The position numbers and the translations under genes are program-made. A stretch of 64,000 nucleotides of DNA from CAVVIG01 sp050249955 (lineage in GTDB: Bacteria > Acidobacteriota > Vicinamibacteria > Vicinamibacterales > CAVVIG01), in assembly GCA_050249955.1 (NCBI GenBank), contig JBFWPN010000001.1, positions 906,587-970,586 of the forward strand. The letters are read 5' to 3'. This document shows positions 1 through 12,242 of the stretch, one piece after another. Position 1 is the first letter of the stretch; every line of letters begins with the position of its first letter. The notes under the pieces are model-generated. The model saw only the letters and a program-made list of their open reading frames with translations, had not been told where the DNA came from and searched no databases.

Positions 1-29
1 CGCACATCGTCGAAGTGGAGCTCGCCTGA
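1..29 (+). CDS. C-terminal tail of a gene running in from the left (partial)
   Basis: Reading from base 3 gives HIVEVELA followed by TGA at 27-29. This looks like the end of a protein on the plus strand that starts outside the window, converging on the NHL gene. Only eight residues are visible, so family and reality are both uncertain. The stretch between here and base 147 holds no feature that I can see. Confidence 0.3.
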
Positions 30-147
30 GCGTTCGGTCACCTTGAGTGCTGCGCTGCGTTCCACGCTGTTCTCCAGTGGCTGGCTCCGCCGCGAGATCG
101 GACACGCGCGGGCCGGGCCATCTTATCCGAGTCGTCCGCGCCCGTGA

Positions 148-1281
148 CTACCGGTCGGCGGTGGACATCTGGGCCGGCGTGGGATGCAGGATCAGCTTCT
201 GCACGCGCCAGTTGGAACTCTCGGCCACGTAGATCTCGTTCTCGGCAGGGCACGCGAGCTGGTGTGCGCCGGAGAACTGCTTCAGGTTGCGGCCGGACCT
301 GCCGATGACGCCGAGCACCCGGCCATCGAGCGTCACCTTGAAGATGCGGCCGGGCCACGTGCTCTCGCCGAGATACAGCACCTGGTTCGGGCCGGGCGTG
401 ATGCAGAGGGAGTTGGGAGCCCCCACGCCCTGCATCGACGGCGCCTTCGGGGTGTCCCCGTTCACGGCGCGGGTGCTGTAGTCGGGCGGGATCCGGATCT
501 TCCACTCGCGGAGGTACGTGCCATTGGTGTTGAAGACCTGCACGCGCTCGTTGCCGCGGTCGCCGACGTAGATGTTGTCGTTGCGGTCGATTACGATGGC
601 GTGCGGCGTGCGGAACTGGCCGGGACCCGTGCCCGGCTCGCCGAACGACCCCACCCAGTCGCCGTTCCGATCGAACTTGGCGACGCGCGAGTTGACGTAG
701 CCGTCGGTGACGTAGATGTTGCCCTGCGAGTCCCAGGCCACGTCGGTCGGCTGCCGGAAACTGCCGTCACGGGGAGGCAGGGGCGGGTTCACGTGCTCCC
801 AGGGCTCGGCGCCGTCCGCCGACTCCTTGCGGCGGCCGAACACCCACACCACGCGGCCCGCCTGGTTGAACCGGATGACCATGTCCGAGCCCTTGTCGAT
901 GGCCCAGATGTCGTTGTTCCGGTCGATGCGGACGGTGTGGGCGAAGGCCCACCCGTAGAGATCGCGCCCGATCTCCCGGATGAAGTCGCCGTTCGGTGCG
1001 AACTCCAGCAACTGTGCCGCGGTCGGCCCGAAAGCGGGGCCTCCGGTCGCACCGGATCGGGAGAAGACATAGACATGTCCCCTCGCGTCGACCGCCACGC
1101 CCGGCACCTCGCCGAAGTTGGTACCTTGCGGCAGGTGGAGGAAGTCGGGAACGGAATCGAACTGAATCTCCGGTGCGCTCGCCTGCCCGGCGGGGGCGGC
1201 AGCCTGCTGACCGGCCGTCAGGCTGGTTGCCAGCGTGGCGAAGACGACGGCCCCGCACAGTGCCGAAACCCACTTCCTCAT
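148..1281 (-). CDS. Secreted NHL-repeat (six-bladed beta-propeller) protein
   Basis: A 377-residue exported protein. The N-terminus (MRKWVSALCGAVVFATLATS) is a Sec signal peptide with likely cleavage near TAG-QQ. The mature part repeats NHL blades such as FRQPTDVAWDSQGNIYVTDG and FRTPHAIVIDRNDNIYVGDR, the pattern of six-bladed propellers like the peptidyl-hydroxyglycine lyase and SMP-30-like folds. The start at 1281 is preferred because it follows GGAGGG by a few bases and overlaps the amidohydrolase stop (ATGA), so the two genes are translationally coupled. Longer upstream readings lie inside the amidohydrolase gene. NHL propellers bind ligands or act as lyases/lactonases; no catalytic role can be assigned here. 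Confidence 0.85.
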   Translation of the reverse strand: MRKWVSALCGAVVFATLATSLTAGQQAAAPAGQASAPEIQFDSVPDFLHLPQGTNFGEVPGVAVDARGHVYVFSRSGATGGPAFGPTAAQLLEFAPNGDFIREIGRDLYGWAFAHTVRIDRNNDIWAIDKGSDMVIRFNQAGRVVWVFGRRKESADGAEPWEHVNPPLPPRDGSFRQPTDVAWDSQGNIYVTDGYVNSRVAKFDRNGDWVGSFGEPGTGPGQFRTPHAIVIDRNDNIYVGDRGNERVQVFNTNGTYLREWKIRIPPDYSTRAVNGDTPKAPSMQGVGAPNSLCITPGPNQVLYLGESTWPGRIFKVTLDGRVLGVIGRSGRNLKQFSGAHQLACPAENEIYVAESSNWRVQKLILHPTPAQMSTADR

Positions 1282-2573
1282 CTGCCCTCCTTCGAGGCCG
1301 CCGGTCGCATGGGCGACGTGGTGCGATCGATGGCCGTGCCCTTCAGGTACACGGCGCTGATACGCCGGGTGTTCGTGATGTCCTCGAGCGGATTGGCATC
1401 CAGCACCAGGAAGTCCGCGCTCTTGCCAGGCGCGATCGTGCCGAGGTCGTCGAGGCGCAGGAACGCCGCCGAGTTGCGCGTGGCAGCCACAATCACCTGC
1501 GCCGGCGTGAGTCCCGCGGCCACCATGTCGGCCATCTCGGCATGCGGTGCCCACGGCGTGTTGCCGTCGGTGCCGAGCGCGATGGTGACACCGGCAGCAG
1601 CCAGCTTCGCGAGGTTGCGCGCCTGCAGGTCAAAGGCCTTCTTCGTCTCCGGCCGGTCGACCGCGTTCTCCTGCAGGCGCCGGAGGTCGTCGGCCGGCAG
1701 GCTCGCGGCCAGCCAGCTCATGTCCGTGGCCACGCCCCTGTCGGGCAGGTTGGGCACCAGCACGAAGGCCGGCTTCTCCTTCAGCAGCGCCAGCACCTCG
1801 TCATCGGCGTCGGTGTCACGGATGCCGTGCGCGAAGGCGTCCACTCCGACCCGCAGCAGGCCCTTCGCATCCGACAGGTTGAAGATGTGGGCCGTCACGC
1901 GGAGCCCGGCCGCGTGCGCCTCGTCGATGATCGGCGTGTAGAGTTCAGGCGGCAGCTTCTTGTACTGCCCGTTCCGGTCGTCCACCCAGATCTTCACGAG
2001 GTCGACCTTCCTCGAGGCGAGTTCACGCACCGCCTGCCGACCTTCGGCTTCCGTGGTGATCCAGTACGGCGCGTCGGTCCGCCCGGGCTCGGGCAGCGTG
2101 ATGCCGCGGCCGGCCGTCCGCACGAGCGCCACGCCGGGCACCGGGTTCGCACGGATGTCGAAGACCGTGTCTCCCTTGTCCTGGCCAAGGCTCAGGGCGG
2201 CGGCCACACCGTAGTAGGCGCGCCGCCTCAGGTCGTCGACCAGCGCCTCGCGCGTCTGGCTCAGGTGCGTGTGGGTGTCGACGATGGCCGGCATCACCGT
2301 CTTGCCGGCAAGGCTCACGTGCGTCGCGCCGTCGGCCACCGCAATGGACGCGGGCGGCCCCACGGCCAGGATCCGGCCCGCATCGACCACGATCGTGGCG
2401 TTCTCGATGGGCGGCGTGTCGGTCCCCGTGATGACCCGCGCCCCTTCGAACAGCGTGGTCGTGGACTGCGGGTTCTCCAGCTGCGAATCGGATGAGGTGC
2501 AGGCCGCGACGAGGAGTGACGAGCCCAGCGCGGCAGCAACCGCACCGGTGCGAACAGCCAGGAATCGGCGCAT
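1278..2573 (-). CDS. Lipoprotein amidohydrolase (imidazolonepropionase-like)
   Basis: A 431-residue metal-dependent hydrolase of the amidohydrolase superfamily. The start at 2573 follows GGAGG and opens a lipoprotein signal peptide ending in LLVAAC (Cys25), so the enzyme is probably anchored outside the cytoplasm. Metal-site motifs are visible: DTHTHL (His101, His103), TAHIF, AFAHGIRD and the aspartate in ALGTDGNTPW. The C-terminus has the beta-sandwich signature GTIAPGKSADFLVLDANPLE. The family hydrolyses C-N bonds in cyclic or peptide substrates; the substrate is unknown. It is the first gene of a two-gene operon with the NHL protein, and a candidate promoter lies just upstream. Confidence 0.88.
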   Translation of the reverse strand: MRRFLAVRTGAVAAALGSSLLVAACTSSDSQLENPQSTTTLFEGARVITGTDTPPIENATIVVDAGRILAVGPPASIAVADGATHVSLAGKTVMPAIVDTHTHLSQTREALVDDLRRRAYYGVAAALSLGQDKGDTVFDIRANPVPGVALVRTAGRGITLPEPGRTDAPYWITTEAEGRQAVRELASRKVDLVKIWVDDRNGQYKKLPPELYTPIIDEAHAAGLRVTAHIFNLSDAKGLLRVGVDAFAHGIRDTDADDEVLALLKEKPAFVLVPNLPDRGVATDMSWLAASLPADDLRRLQENAVDRPETKKAFDLQARNLAKLAAAGVTIALGTDGNTPWAPHAEMADMVAAGLTPAQVIVAATRNSAAFLRLDDLGTIAPGKSADFLVLDANPLEDITNTRRISAVYLKGTAIDRTTSPMRPAASKEGR

Positions 2574-2597
2574 GCCATGCCTCCGGGAAAGAATCGC

Positions 2598-2626
2598 ACT
2601 GTAACGCGGAGCGTCGCGCGAGACAA
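2598..2626 (-). promoter_or_regulatory. Candidate sigma-70 promoter for the amidohydrolase operon
   Basis: On the minus strand, TTGTCT (2626-2621) is followed after 17 bp by TACAGT (2603-2598), about 25 bp before the amidohydrolase start. Each box matches the consensus at four of six positions. Spacing and position are good; the boxes are only moderate. Confidence 0.5.
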
Positions 2627-2741
2627 CTGCGGGCGATCGGCGCAACATCGTTGCCGAACGGGGGCCATCGCGGGGGGTGCGCATGGCCAGGTGAGTTTAC
2701 CGTTGTGGCTCGTGGTCCCCTCGTGGAGAATCTCCGGCACT

Positions 2742-3530
2742 GTGACGCCTACACGCGCATCCATCCGCCCGGGCCTGCTCATCCTCGTGGCTCTCGTCGT
2801 GACCGGTGTCCTGTGCACGCCGCTGACGGCCTCCGCGCAGCTCAAGGTCATCATCTCTGGCGGCTTCAACGCGGCCTACCGCGAGCTGCTGCCGCAGTTC
2901 GAGGCGGCCAATGGCGTGACCGTCACGACCACCAGCGGTGGATCGGTCGGCACCGGACCGAACACGATCGGCGCCCAGATCCGTCGAGGCGTGCCGGCTG
3001 ACGTCGTGATCCTCGCCCGTGAGGGGCTGCGCGACCTGATCGCGGAACAGCGGATTGCCGCCGGCAGCGATGTAGACCTTGCCCGGTCGATCATCGGCGT
3101 GGTCGTGCGGAGCGGCGCCCCGAAACCGGACATCAGCACGCCCGAGAAACTGAAGCAGGTGCTGCTCCAGGCCAAGTCGGTGGCCGTCTCGAGCAGCACG
3201 AGCGGCGTCTACCTCACCACCACCCTCTTCCCGAAGCTCGGCATCGCGGACGCGATGAAGGCCAAGACCAGCATGAGCGGCGCTGCCCTCGTCGGCCGCG
3301 GCGAGGCGGAGGTCGGCCTGCAGCAGGTCAGCGAGATCCTGCCGATTCCGAACACCACCTTCGTCGGCACCATCCCTGAAGAGATCCAGTACGTCACCAC
3401 CTATGCCGGTGGTGTCGTGGCCGGCTCGGCGAATGCGTCCATGGCCTCGAAGCTGCTGGCATTCCTGTCGTCGGCTGCCGCGGCGCCGGCCGTGACGCGC
3501 AGCGGCATGGAGCCGGCGACCCGCCGCTGA
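2742..3530 (+). CDS. ModA-like extracellular solute-binding protein
   Basis: About 262 residues from a GTG start at 2742. The N-terminus (PGLLILVALVV to TASAQ) is a Sec signal peptide, followed by LKVIISGGFNAAYRELLPQF, the opening strand of type II periplasmic binding proteins of the molybdate-binding (ModA/SBP_bac_11) family. Such proteins bind small oxyanions or act in two-component-like sensing. No ABC permease or ATPase is adjacent, so it may be an orphan binding protein. The start is uncertain: in-frame GTG codons at 2691 and 2712 would add a short leader, but 2742 gives the most ordinary signal peptide. It is divergent from the amidohydrolase operon. Confidence 0.75.
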   Translation: MTPTRASIRPGLLILVALVVTGVLCTPLTASAQLKVIISGGFNAAYRELLPQFEAANGVTVTTTSGGSVGTGPNTIGAQIRRGVPADVVILAREGLRDLIAEQRIAAGSDVDLARSIIGVVVRSGAPKPDISTPEKLKQVLLQAKSVAVSSSTSGVYLTTTLFPKLGIADAMKAKTSMSGAALVGRGEAEVGLQQVSEILPIPNTTFVGTIPEEIQYVTTYAGGVVAGSANASMASKLLAFLSSAAAAPAVTRSGMEPATRR

Positions 3531-3589
3531 CACGTCGCGGCCTCGCGCCCCCGGAGGGCTGGTGGGGTCGGTGGGACCGCAAGAAGCAC

Positions 3590-3623
3590 AAAGGGCGGGC
3601 CCCCGGTTGGGAACCCGCCCTTT
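3590..3623. terminator. Bidirectional hairpin terminator between the ModA-like gene and nrdJ
   Basis: AAAGGGCGGG (3590-3599) pairs perfectly with CCCGCCCTTT (3614-3623) around a 14-base loop. It lies between two convergent genes, which fits a shared terminator. Its T-tract is short on both strands (three T/A at the stem base). Confidence 0.65.
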
Positions 3624-3630
3624 GCCCTTC

Positions 3631-3651
3631 AGTTCTGAGTTCTGACTTCTG
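3631..3651. repeat. Heptanucleotide tandem repeat after the nrdJ stop codon
   Basis: Three 7-bp units, AGTTCTG AGTTCTG ACTTCTG, end three bases before the nrdJ stop codon (3655). Similar heptad tracts follow other stop codons in this window (7333-7360 and 41902-41922). Confidence 0.6.
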
Positions 3652-3654
3652 TTC

Positions 3655-6504
<2,850 letters not shown>

Positions 6505-6521
6505 AGTCCTGCTCCGTTTGC

Positions 6522-6571
6522 TCCGGGGCGTCTCCCCGGATCAAGCAATCGAGCACCCCTGCCCCAGGGGT
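6522..6571 (-). promoter_or_regulatory. Two stem-loops in the nrdJ 5' leader
   Basis: Just upstream of nrdJ are two perfect 7-bp stems: TCCGGGG/CCCCGGA (6522-6540, 5-nt loop) and ACCCCTG/CAGGGGT (6555-6571, 3-nt loop). They lie between the predicted transcription start and the ribosome-binding site. They could act in translational control or RNA stability. I looked for cobalamin-riboswitch core motifs in this leader and did not find them. Confidence 0.45.
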
Positions 6572-6709
6572 CCGATCGGCTTGTCTGTGATGTCTGAGTG
6601 AAGCGTTGGTTTGACTGAAAACGGCTTCGTACCTTCTGCGGACCGGTGTGGCCGGAAACCTGGGATGTCCCCGTCCGACGCCCGTCCTTCCTCGCGTCAG
6701 GCGGGTTTC

Positions 6710-6738
6710 AATATGCGCCCGCGTAACGACGATGTCAA
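6710..6738 (-). promoter_or_regulatory. Sigma-70 promoter of nrdJ
   Basis: On the minus strand, a perfect TTGACA (6738-6733) is followed by exactly 17 bp and CATATT (6715-6710). An AT-rich tract rich in AAAACAAAAAC lies upstream and could act as an UP element. Transcription would start near 6703, giving a leader of about 200 nt. Confidence 0.7.
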
Positions 6739-6746
6739 GCCAGGAT

Positions 6747-6793
6747 CTACCACATATTGTGTTTTTGTTTTAGGGCACTCGCATATGTGGATG
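6747..6793. promoter_or_regulatory. Pair of NrdR-box-like sites upstream of nrdJ
   Basis: CTACCACATATTGTGT (6747-6762) resembles the 16-bp NrdR box and keeps the TTGTGT half-site. A second site (6778-6793) shares the CCACATAT core in inverted orientation. Their centres are about 30 bp apart, close to the roughly 31-bp phasing known for NrdR-box pairs. They sit next to the nrdJ -35 element. The second box is weak. Confidence 0.45.
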
Positions 6794-7332
6794 CCTGTGG
6801 AAAAGACGGTACCTGGCGAAAACGCTAGGAAAACCTTGGTGGGTGTCCGGACGGGCCGACAAGTCGGCGCTTCAGGCGAAGTCCTGCGGGACCGTGGAAG
6901 AGTGGCGTCAGCCCGACCATTGGCGACGAGCCGGTGTGTTCGTACATGGCGGGCGGGAGGTCGTCTTTCGACGCCTCCCGACGTGCAGTGGCGGGGTGTA
7001 TGGAAGGTTGTGTGCCCTCCGGCAGAACGCTGGAGGAACGAGGTTGCCCTCTTATTGAGCAACGGGAATGCCAGCAGCGATTCGCACGGAAATGGCCTGA
7101 ATTTGCGCGGGTGTGTCGGAGCGGTGGATGCCTGTGTCACACACCTGAACGGTTGTGCTGCACTGTGGGTAACAAACGCCCCACCGGTGTCGACACGCGG
7201 CCAGGGCCAAGGCCGCGTCGGCGCAGCAGTTCCGCGAGCCATGCGTCAGTGCCCCGATGGAGATCCGTCCAGTACGCTCGAGTCCACGTGCCGACACGGG
7301 CTCAGCGGTATGTGGCGGCACACCGACAGCGT

Positions 7333-7360
7333 TCCGAATTCAGAACGTGGAACGTCGAAC
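7333..7360. repeat. Heptanucleotide tandem repeat after a lipoprotein gene
   Basis: Four 7-bp units, TCCGAAT TCAGAAC GTGGAAC GTCGAAC, end three bases from the stop codon of the minus-strand lipoprotein gene (stop at 7364). Three of the units share the GAAC core. Confidence 0.5.
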
Positions 7361-7363
7361 GAC

Positions 7364-7984
7364 TTATCTGCCGAACAGCTGGGCGGCCAGGGCGGCCGCC
7401 TTGTCGGCGAGGTTGTTCGCGAAGACGAGGTTCCGGGCGCGGAGCGCCTCTTCTGCCTGCGTGGCGAAGCGCTTGGCGGTGTCGTACTGGTTCCGGGCGT
7501 CGGCGTTCAGCGCCTGGTAGTTCACCCGGTTCAGGTCGTTCAGCGCCTGACTGATGAGGATGCGTACGCGGCGCTCCACCTCGCCCTCGCGCTGCGTCGG
7601 CGTGGTCTGCAGCGTGGTCGGCGGGGTCCGGGGCTGGTCGTCCGCGGGCTTGGGTGTCTCGCTCACCACGACGTCGGTGCGGGGCGGCTCCGTGCTGCGC
7701 GGGGCGTCGGTTCTCGCCGGAGCCGTGGGCCTGGTCCGCACCGGAGTCTGCGGCTCGTCGGGCAGCGACACGATGGGCGACTGCGGCGGTTCGGCCGCCT
7801 CGACGATGCGCGGGGGTGGAGCGGGCATGTCGAGCGGAGGGAGTTCCGCCACCGTGCTCGCCTGACCGTGCGCACAGGCTCCAGCGACGAGCGGCAGCAG
7901 CCACAGGCACGCGTGGCGAGCCGCGCGTCCTGCCCTGGCTCGCCATCCCTGCGTCTCCGTGCTCCTGTCCCGCTGCATGCGCAT
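7364..7984 (-). CDS. Proline-rich lipoprotein of unknown function
   Basis: About 206 residues. A hydrophobic stretch ends in the lipobox LVAGAC, so the protein should be lipidated. The middle (about residues 45-130) is low-complexity and rich in Pro, Thr and Glu. The C-terminal 70 residues are predicted helical and charged, with VRILISQALNDLNRVNYQAL and an FATQAEEALRARNLVFANNL segment, possibly a coiled coil. A GTG at 7999 overlaps the histidine kinase stop (GTGA) and is an alternative start. It is the last gene of the activator-kinase operon, which suggests an envelope role linked to that signalling pair. I do not recognise the family. Confidence 0.75.
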   Translation of the reverse strand: MRMQRDRSTETQGWRARAGRAARHACLWLLPLVAGACAHGQASTVAELPPLDMPAPPPRIVEAAEPPQSPIVSLPDEPQTPVRTRPTAPARTDAPRSTEPPRTDVVVSETPKPADDQPRTPPTTLQTTPTQREGEVERRVRILISQALNDLNRVNYQALNADARNQYDTAKRFATQAEEALRARNLVFANNLADKAAALAAQLFGR

Positions 7985-7995
7985 GCTCACCGACC

Positions 7996-9852
7996 TCACG
8001 CCTGCGGCAGCAGGATCGTGAAGGTCGTCCCCTTCCCTGGAGTTGACTGTACTTCAATCTCGCCGTCGTGCATCTGCACGGTGCGATAGACCATCGACAG
8101 GCCGATGCCGCTGCCCCGCTCCTTCGTCGTGAAGTAGAGGTCGAAGATGCGCTGCAGGTGTTCCGGCTTGATGCCCACGCCCGTGTCGGCCACGGTGATG
8201 CGGACACGGCGGCCGCGCACCCCCTCGCACCGCAGCCGGAGCGTGCCCCCGCCGGGCATCGCCTGGCAGGCGTTCAGCGCCAGGTTCAGCAGCGCCTGCC
8301 TGAGCATCGTGGGATCGCCGTTCACCTCGGGCTCGCCCTCGGCCTCGGTCACGATCTGGACACCGCGCTGGTTCGCCTCGGTCGAGATGATCGGCACCAC
8401 CTCGTTGATCAGCTCCGTGAGGTTCACCGGCCGCAGCTGCAGGTCCTCGGGGCGCGAGAACTTGAGGAAGCCCTGCACCACCTCGTCGAGCCGGCGGATC
8501 TCGCGCGCGATGACGTCGACGTGCTGCAACGCCTCTGGTGCCGGGGCCCCGGCGGGGCCGGCGTCGAGGTTCAGTGGGCCGCGGGCGGCACCGCGCGCCG
8601 AGGCGAGGGCCGACGGCGCCACGTACTGCCGCAGCAGCTCGAGGTGGATCATCATCGCGTTCAGCGGGTTCTTCACCTCGTGCGCCACGCCGGCCGAGAG
8701 CCTGCCCAGGGCGGCGAGCTTGCGCGAGTACCGGATGGTGGACTCGACCTGGCTGAGGTACTCCACGTTGCGCGCGATGAGCATCACACCCACAAGGTGT
8801 CCGGCCCCGTCGTTCACCGGATGCGCCAGCAACAGGCGTTCACCCGCCTCGCCCTTGGGCTCGCCGAACACCGCCTGCGTCGGTCCGCGCGACTGGCGCG
8901 TGGTGAGGGTGTCCTCCGCCATGCGGCGCAAGGGATGGTCGGGCGCGATCAGCGCCTCGAGCGCTGCACCCGGTGCGGCAGCCGGCAGCAGCAGGCGCAT
9001 GGCCGGATTGGCGAACAGCAGCCGGCCGTCCGGGCCGACGATGGCCACGGCATCCTCGAGGTGTTCGACCGCCGACTCGAGGTGCGCCACCTGTCCCGCC
9101 ATGTGCGAACGGTCGGCCGCAATCTGGGCGCTCATGGTGTTGAAGAAGGTGCCCAGTTCCCCGAACTCGTCGGCCTGCGGCAGGTCGAGCTGCACGCCCG
9201 ACTCACCGCGGCCAAGGCGCGTGAGGCCGCTCCTGATCACGTGGATGGGGCGGAGGAGCAGCTGCGCCAGTACCGTCGCCCCGAAGACGGCGGCGGCGAG
9301 CGCACCAAGGGCCGTCAGTACCGCCGGACCGAGCGAGCGGTTCAGGTCGCGGCGGATGAGCAGCGTGGAGACGCCGATGTGAATGGAGCCGATCGGCTGG
9401 TCGCCCATGAACAGCGGCTGCGCGTATTCGAGGTTGCGGCCCTGGTCACGGTAGATGGCCAGCAGCCGGCTGAAGGCGGGCCGGTCGAGCAGTTCCTGCA
9501 GGTTGGCCGACCGCGGCAGCGGACGACCCTCCTGGCTGGTGTCGGCATTGAGCACCGCGATGCCGTCGGGGCTGGTGATGGCGGCCACGGTGACCGCCGG
9601 ATCGTTCAGGCTGGCTTCGAGAATCGAGCGGAGCGCGGCGTCGGCGTGCAGCGCCTCGTACGGGTCGCTGACAATCGGCACCGCGCTCGCGCGGTAGGAG
9701 ATGGCGCTGGCCAGCAGCTCGGCGCGCGCCCCACTGTCGTCGAGGCCCGCCTTGGCGAGCTGCGACAGGTGCATCAGGCTCAGGGCCACTACCACCACAC
9801 CCACGATGGTGGTGACGCCGAGCACCTGCTTGCCCTTGATGCCGAGTCGCAT
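7996..9852 (-). CDS. Membrane sensor histidine kinase (HAMP-PAS-HisKA-HATPase)
   Basis: A 618-residue sensor kinase. Membrane segments lie at about residues 10-28 and 177-200, enclosing a periplasmic sensing region of about 150 residues. HAMP (about 201-255), a PAS-like domain (about 260-365) and HisKA follow, with the phospho-accepting His391 in GVAHEVKNPLNAM. The ATPase domain has the N box NLALNACQAM, VADTGVGI and the F/G2 box FTTKERGSGIGLSMV. An insertion rich in Ala/Gly lies in the dimerisation domain just after the H box. It sits 31 bp downstream of a sigma-54 response regulator gene and is surely its partner. The signal sensed is unknown. Confidence 0.92.
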   Translation of the reverse strand: MRLGIKGKQVLGVTTIVGVVVVALSLMHLSQLAKAGLDDSGARAELLASAISYRASAVPIVSDPYEALHADAALRSILEASLNDPAVTVAAITSPDGIAVLNADTSQEGRPLPRSANLQELLDRPAFSRLLAIYRDQGRNLEYAQPLFMGDQPIGSIHIGVSTLLIRRDLNRSLGPAVLTALGALAAAVFGATVLAQLLLRPIHVIRSGLTRLGRGESGVQLDLPQADEFGELGTFFNTMSAQIAADRSHMAGQVAHLESAVEHLEDAVAIVGPDGRLLFANPAMRLLLPAAAPGAALEALIAPDHPLRRMAEDTLTTRQSRGPTQAVFGEPKGEAGERLLLAHPVNDGAGHLVGVMLIARNVEYLSQVESTIRYSRKLAALGRLSAGVAHEVKNPLNAMMIHLELLRQYVAPSALASARGAARGPLNLDAGPAGAPAPEALQHVDVIAREIRRLDEVVQGFLKFSRPEDLQLRPVNLTELINEVVPIISTEANQRGVQIVTEAEGEPEVNGDPTMLRQALLNLALNACQAMPGGGTLRLRCEGVRGRRVRITVADTGVGIKPEHLQRIFDLYFTTKERGSGIGLSMVYRTVQMHDGEIEVQSTPGKGTTFTILLPQA

Positions 9853-9883
9853 GGCTCGATCCTAGCCTGCCCGGGGCGCGGAC

Positions 9884-11290
<1,407 letters not shown>

Positions 11291-11299
<9 letters not shown>

Positions 11300-11309
11300 T
11301 TTTACATTG
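11291..11309. promoter_or_regulatory. Inverted repeat over the activator start codon
   Basis: CAATGT (11291-11296) and ACATTG (11304-11309) form a perfect 6-bp inverted repeat with a 7-bp spacer that contains the ATG at 11299. It could be an operator or an initiation-region hairpin. On the minus strand, TTGCGC-17 bp-CACAAT ends just before this ATG. Confidence 0.35.
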
Positions 11310-11421
11310 TGAGTTGCGCCGGGTAGCAGCGCAAGCTCAGCCCTCATGCTTGTAAGTTGTTGACCAGAAAACCTCTACAATGGTGACGGTCCACGGGGAC
11401 CGGGCCACAGGAGAGGGTGAC

Positions 11422-12240
11422 ATGCGACGCTGTGCAATTGTTGTGCTTGTTTTTGGTCTGACTGCCGCGGCCTGCCAGCCTGCCCCTCCCGGGACCGGCC
11501 AGCCACCCGCCGGCGACCCGGCCGCCGCTGCTGCCGCTGGTGGTACCCCTTCGGCCAGTGCCCCTTCGGCGGGGGCCGCTGGAGCGGTTCAGGGCGAGGC
11601 CGCGTCGGGCACCGGCACGGGAACAGGCGCCACGGCGCCCGCCGGCGCCATGGGCCTGACCACCGCCGGGGGCTCAGCTCCCGCGCAGGCCTCGGAGCCG
11701 GCACCGGTCGAGGTCACCATCCCCGAGGGCACCACGCTCGCGCTCACGCTCGATACCGCCGTGGCCTCGGACCAGAGCAGGGTCGAACAGGCCGTCGGTG
11801 CCACCCTGAAGGATGCGATTTCCGTCGACGGGATCACGGCGTTGCCGATCGGCACGACCCTCGCCGGCGCGGTGACAGAGGTGGAGCGTGCCGGGAAGGT
11901 CAAGGGTCGCGCGCACCTCGCCTTCCGCTTCACCGAACTCACACGGCCCGACGACCCCACCCGTTATGACGTCCGCACCTCGCCGGTCTCCCGCACGGCG
12001 GCCGCCACGAAAGGCAAGGACGCACTGAAGGTCGGCGGCGGCGCACTCGGCGGGGCCATCATCGGCGGCATCGCCGGAGGCAAGAAGGGCGCGGCCATCG
12101 GCTCCGCCGCCGGCGCAGGCGCCGGTGGCGCGGTGGTGATGTCGACCCGGGGCGACGAGGTGCGCCTGGCGAAGGGCGCGAGCATCAGCGTGACGCTCTC
12201 GCGGCCGCTGGTCGTCCGGGTGCCGCGAGGCACGCACTGA
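11422..12240 (+). CDS. Lipoprotein with glycine-zipper C-terminus
   Basis: A 272-residue exported protein. The ATG at 11422 follows AGGAGAGGG, and the signal peptide ends in the lipobox LTAAAC. A low-complexity Ala/Gly/Pro stretch is followed by a conserved region starting near VEVTIPEGTTLALTLDTAVA, which resembles domains that keep soluble or pore-lining proteins in the envelope. Residues about 210-245 form a glycine zipper (GGGALGGAIIGGIAGGKKGA), which often spans or associates with membrane. A repeat-like basic segment ends the protein. It is two bases upstream of a CPBP protease gene, so the two probably form an operon. Function unknown. Confidence 0.75.
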   Translation: MRRCAIVVLVFGLTAAACQPAPPGTGQPPAGDPAAAAAAGGTPSASAPSAGAAGAVQGEAASGTGTGTGATAPAGAMGLTTAGGSAPAQASEPAPVEVTIPEGTTLALTLDTAVASDQSRVEQAVGATLKDAISVDGITALPIGTTLAGAVTEVERAGKVKGRAHLAFRFTELTRPDDPTRYDVRTSPVSRTAAATKGKDALKVGGGALGGAIIGGIAGGKKGAAIGSAAGAGAGGAVVMSTRGDEVRLAKGASISVTLSRPLVVRVPRGTH

Positions 12241-12242
12241 CC

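Larger units (their letters stand above)
6505..7332. other. Gene-free region upstream of nrdJ (about 830 bp)
   Basis: This is the only stretch above 300 bp without a convincing gene. Bases 6505-6800 hold the nrdJ leader, promoter and NrdR-like boxes. Bases 6800-7330 contain only poor reading frames without family resemblance, and I find no tRNA-like TPsiC arm. One possible stem, GGTGTGT with ACACACC, spans roughly 7111-7146. An unannotated small RNA is possible but not shown. Confidence 0.5.

Noticed and set aside
6505..6705. Cobalamin riboswitch upstream of nrdJ
   Set aside because: The B12-box and the conserved core motifs were not found on the minus strand leader.
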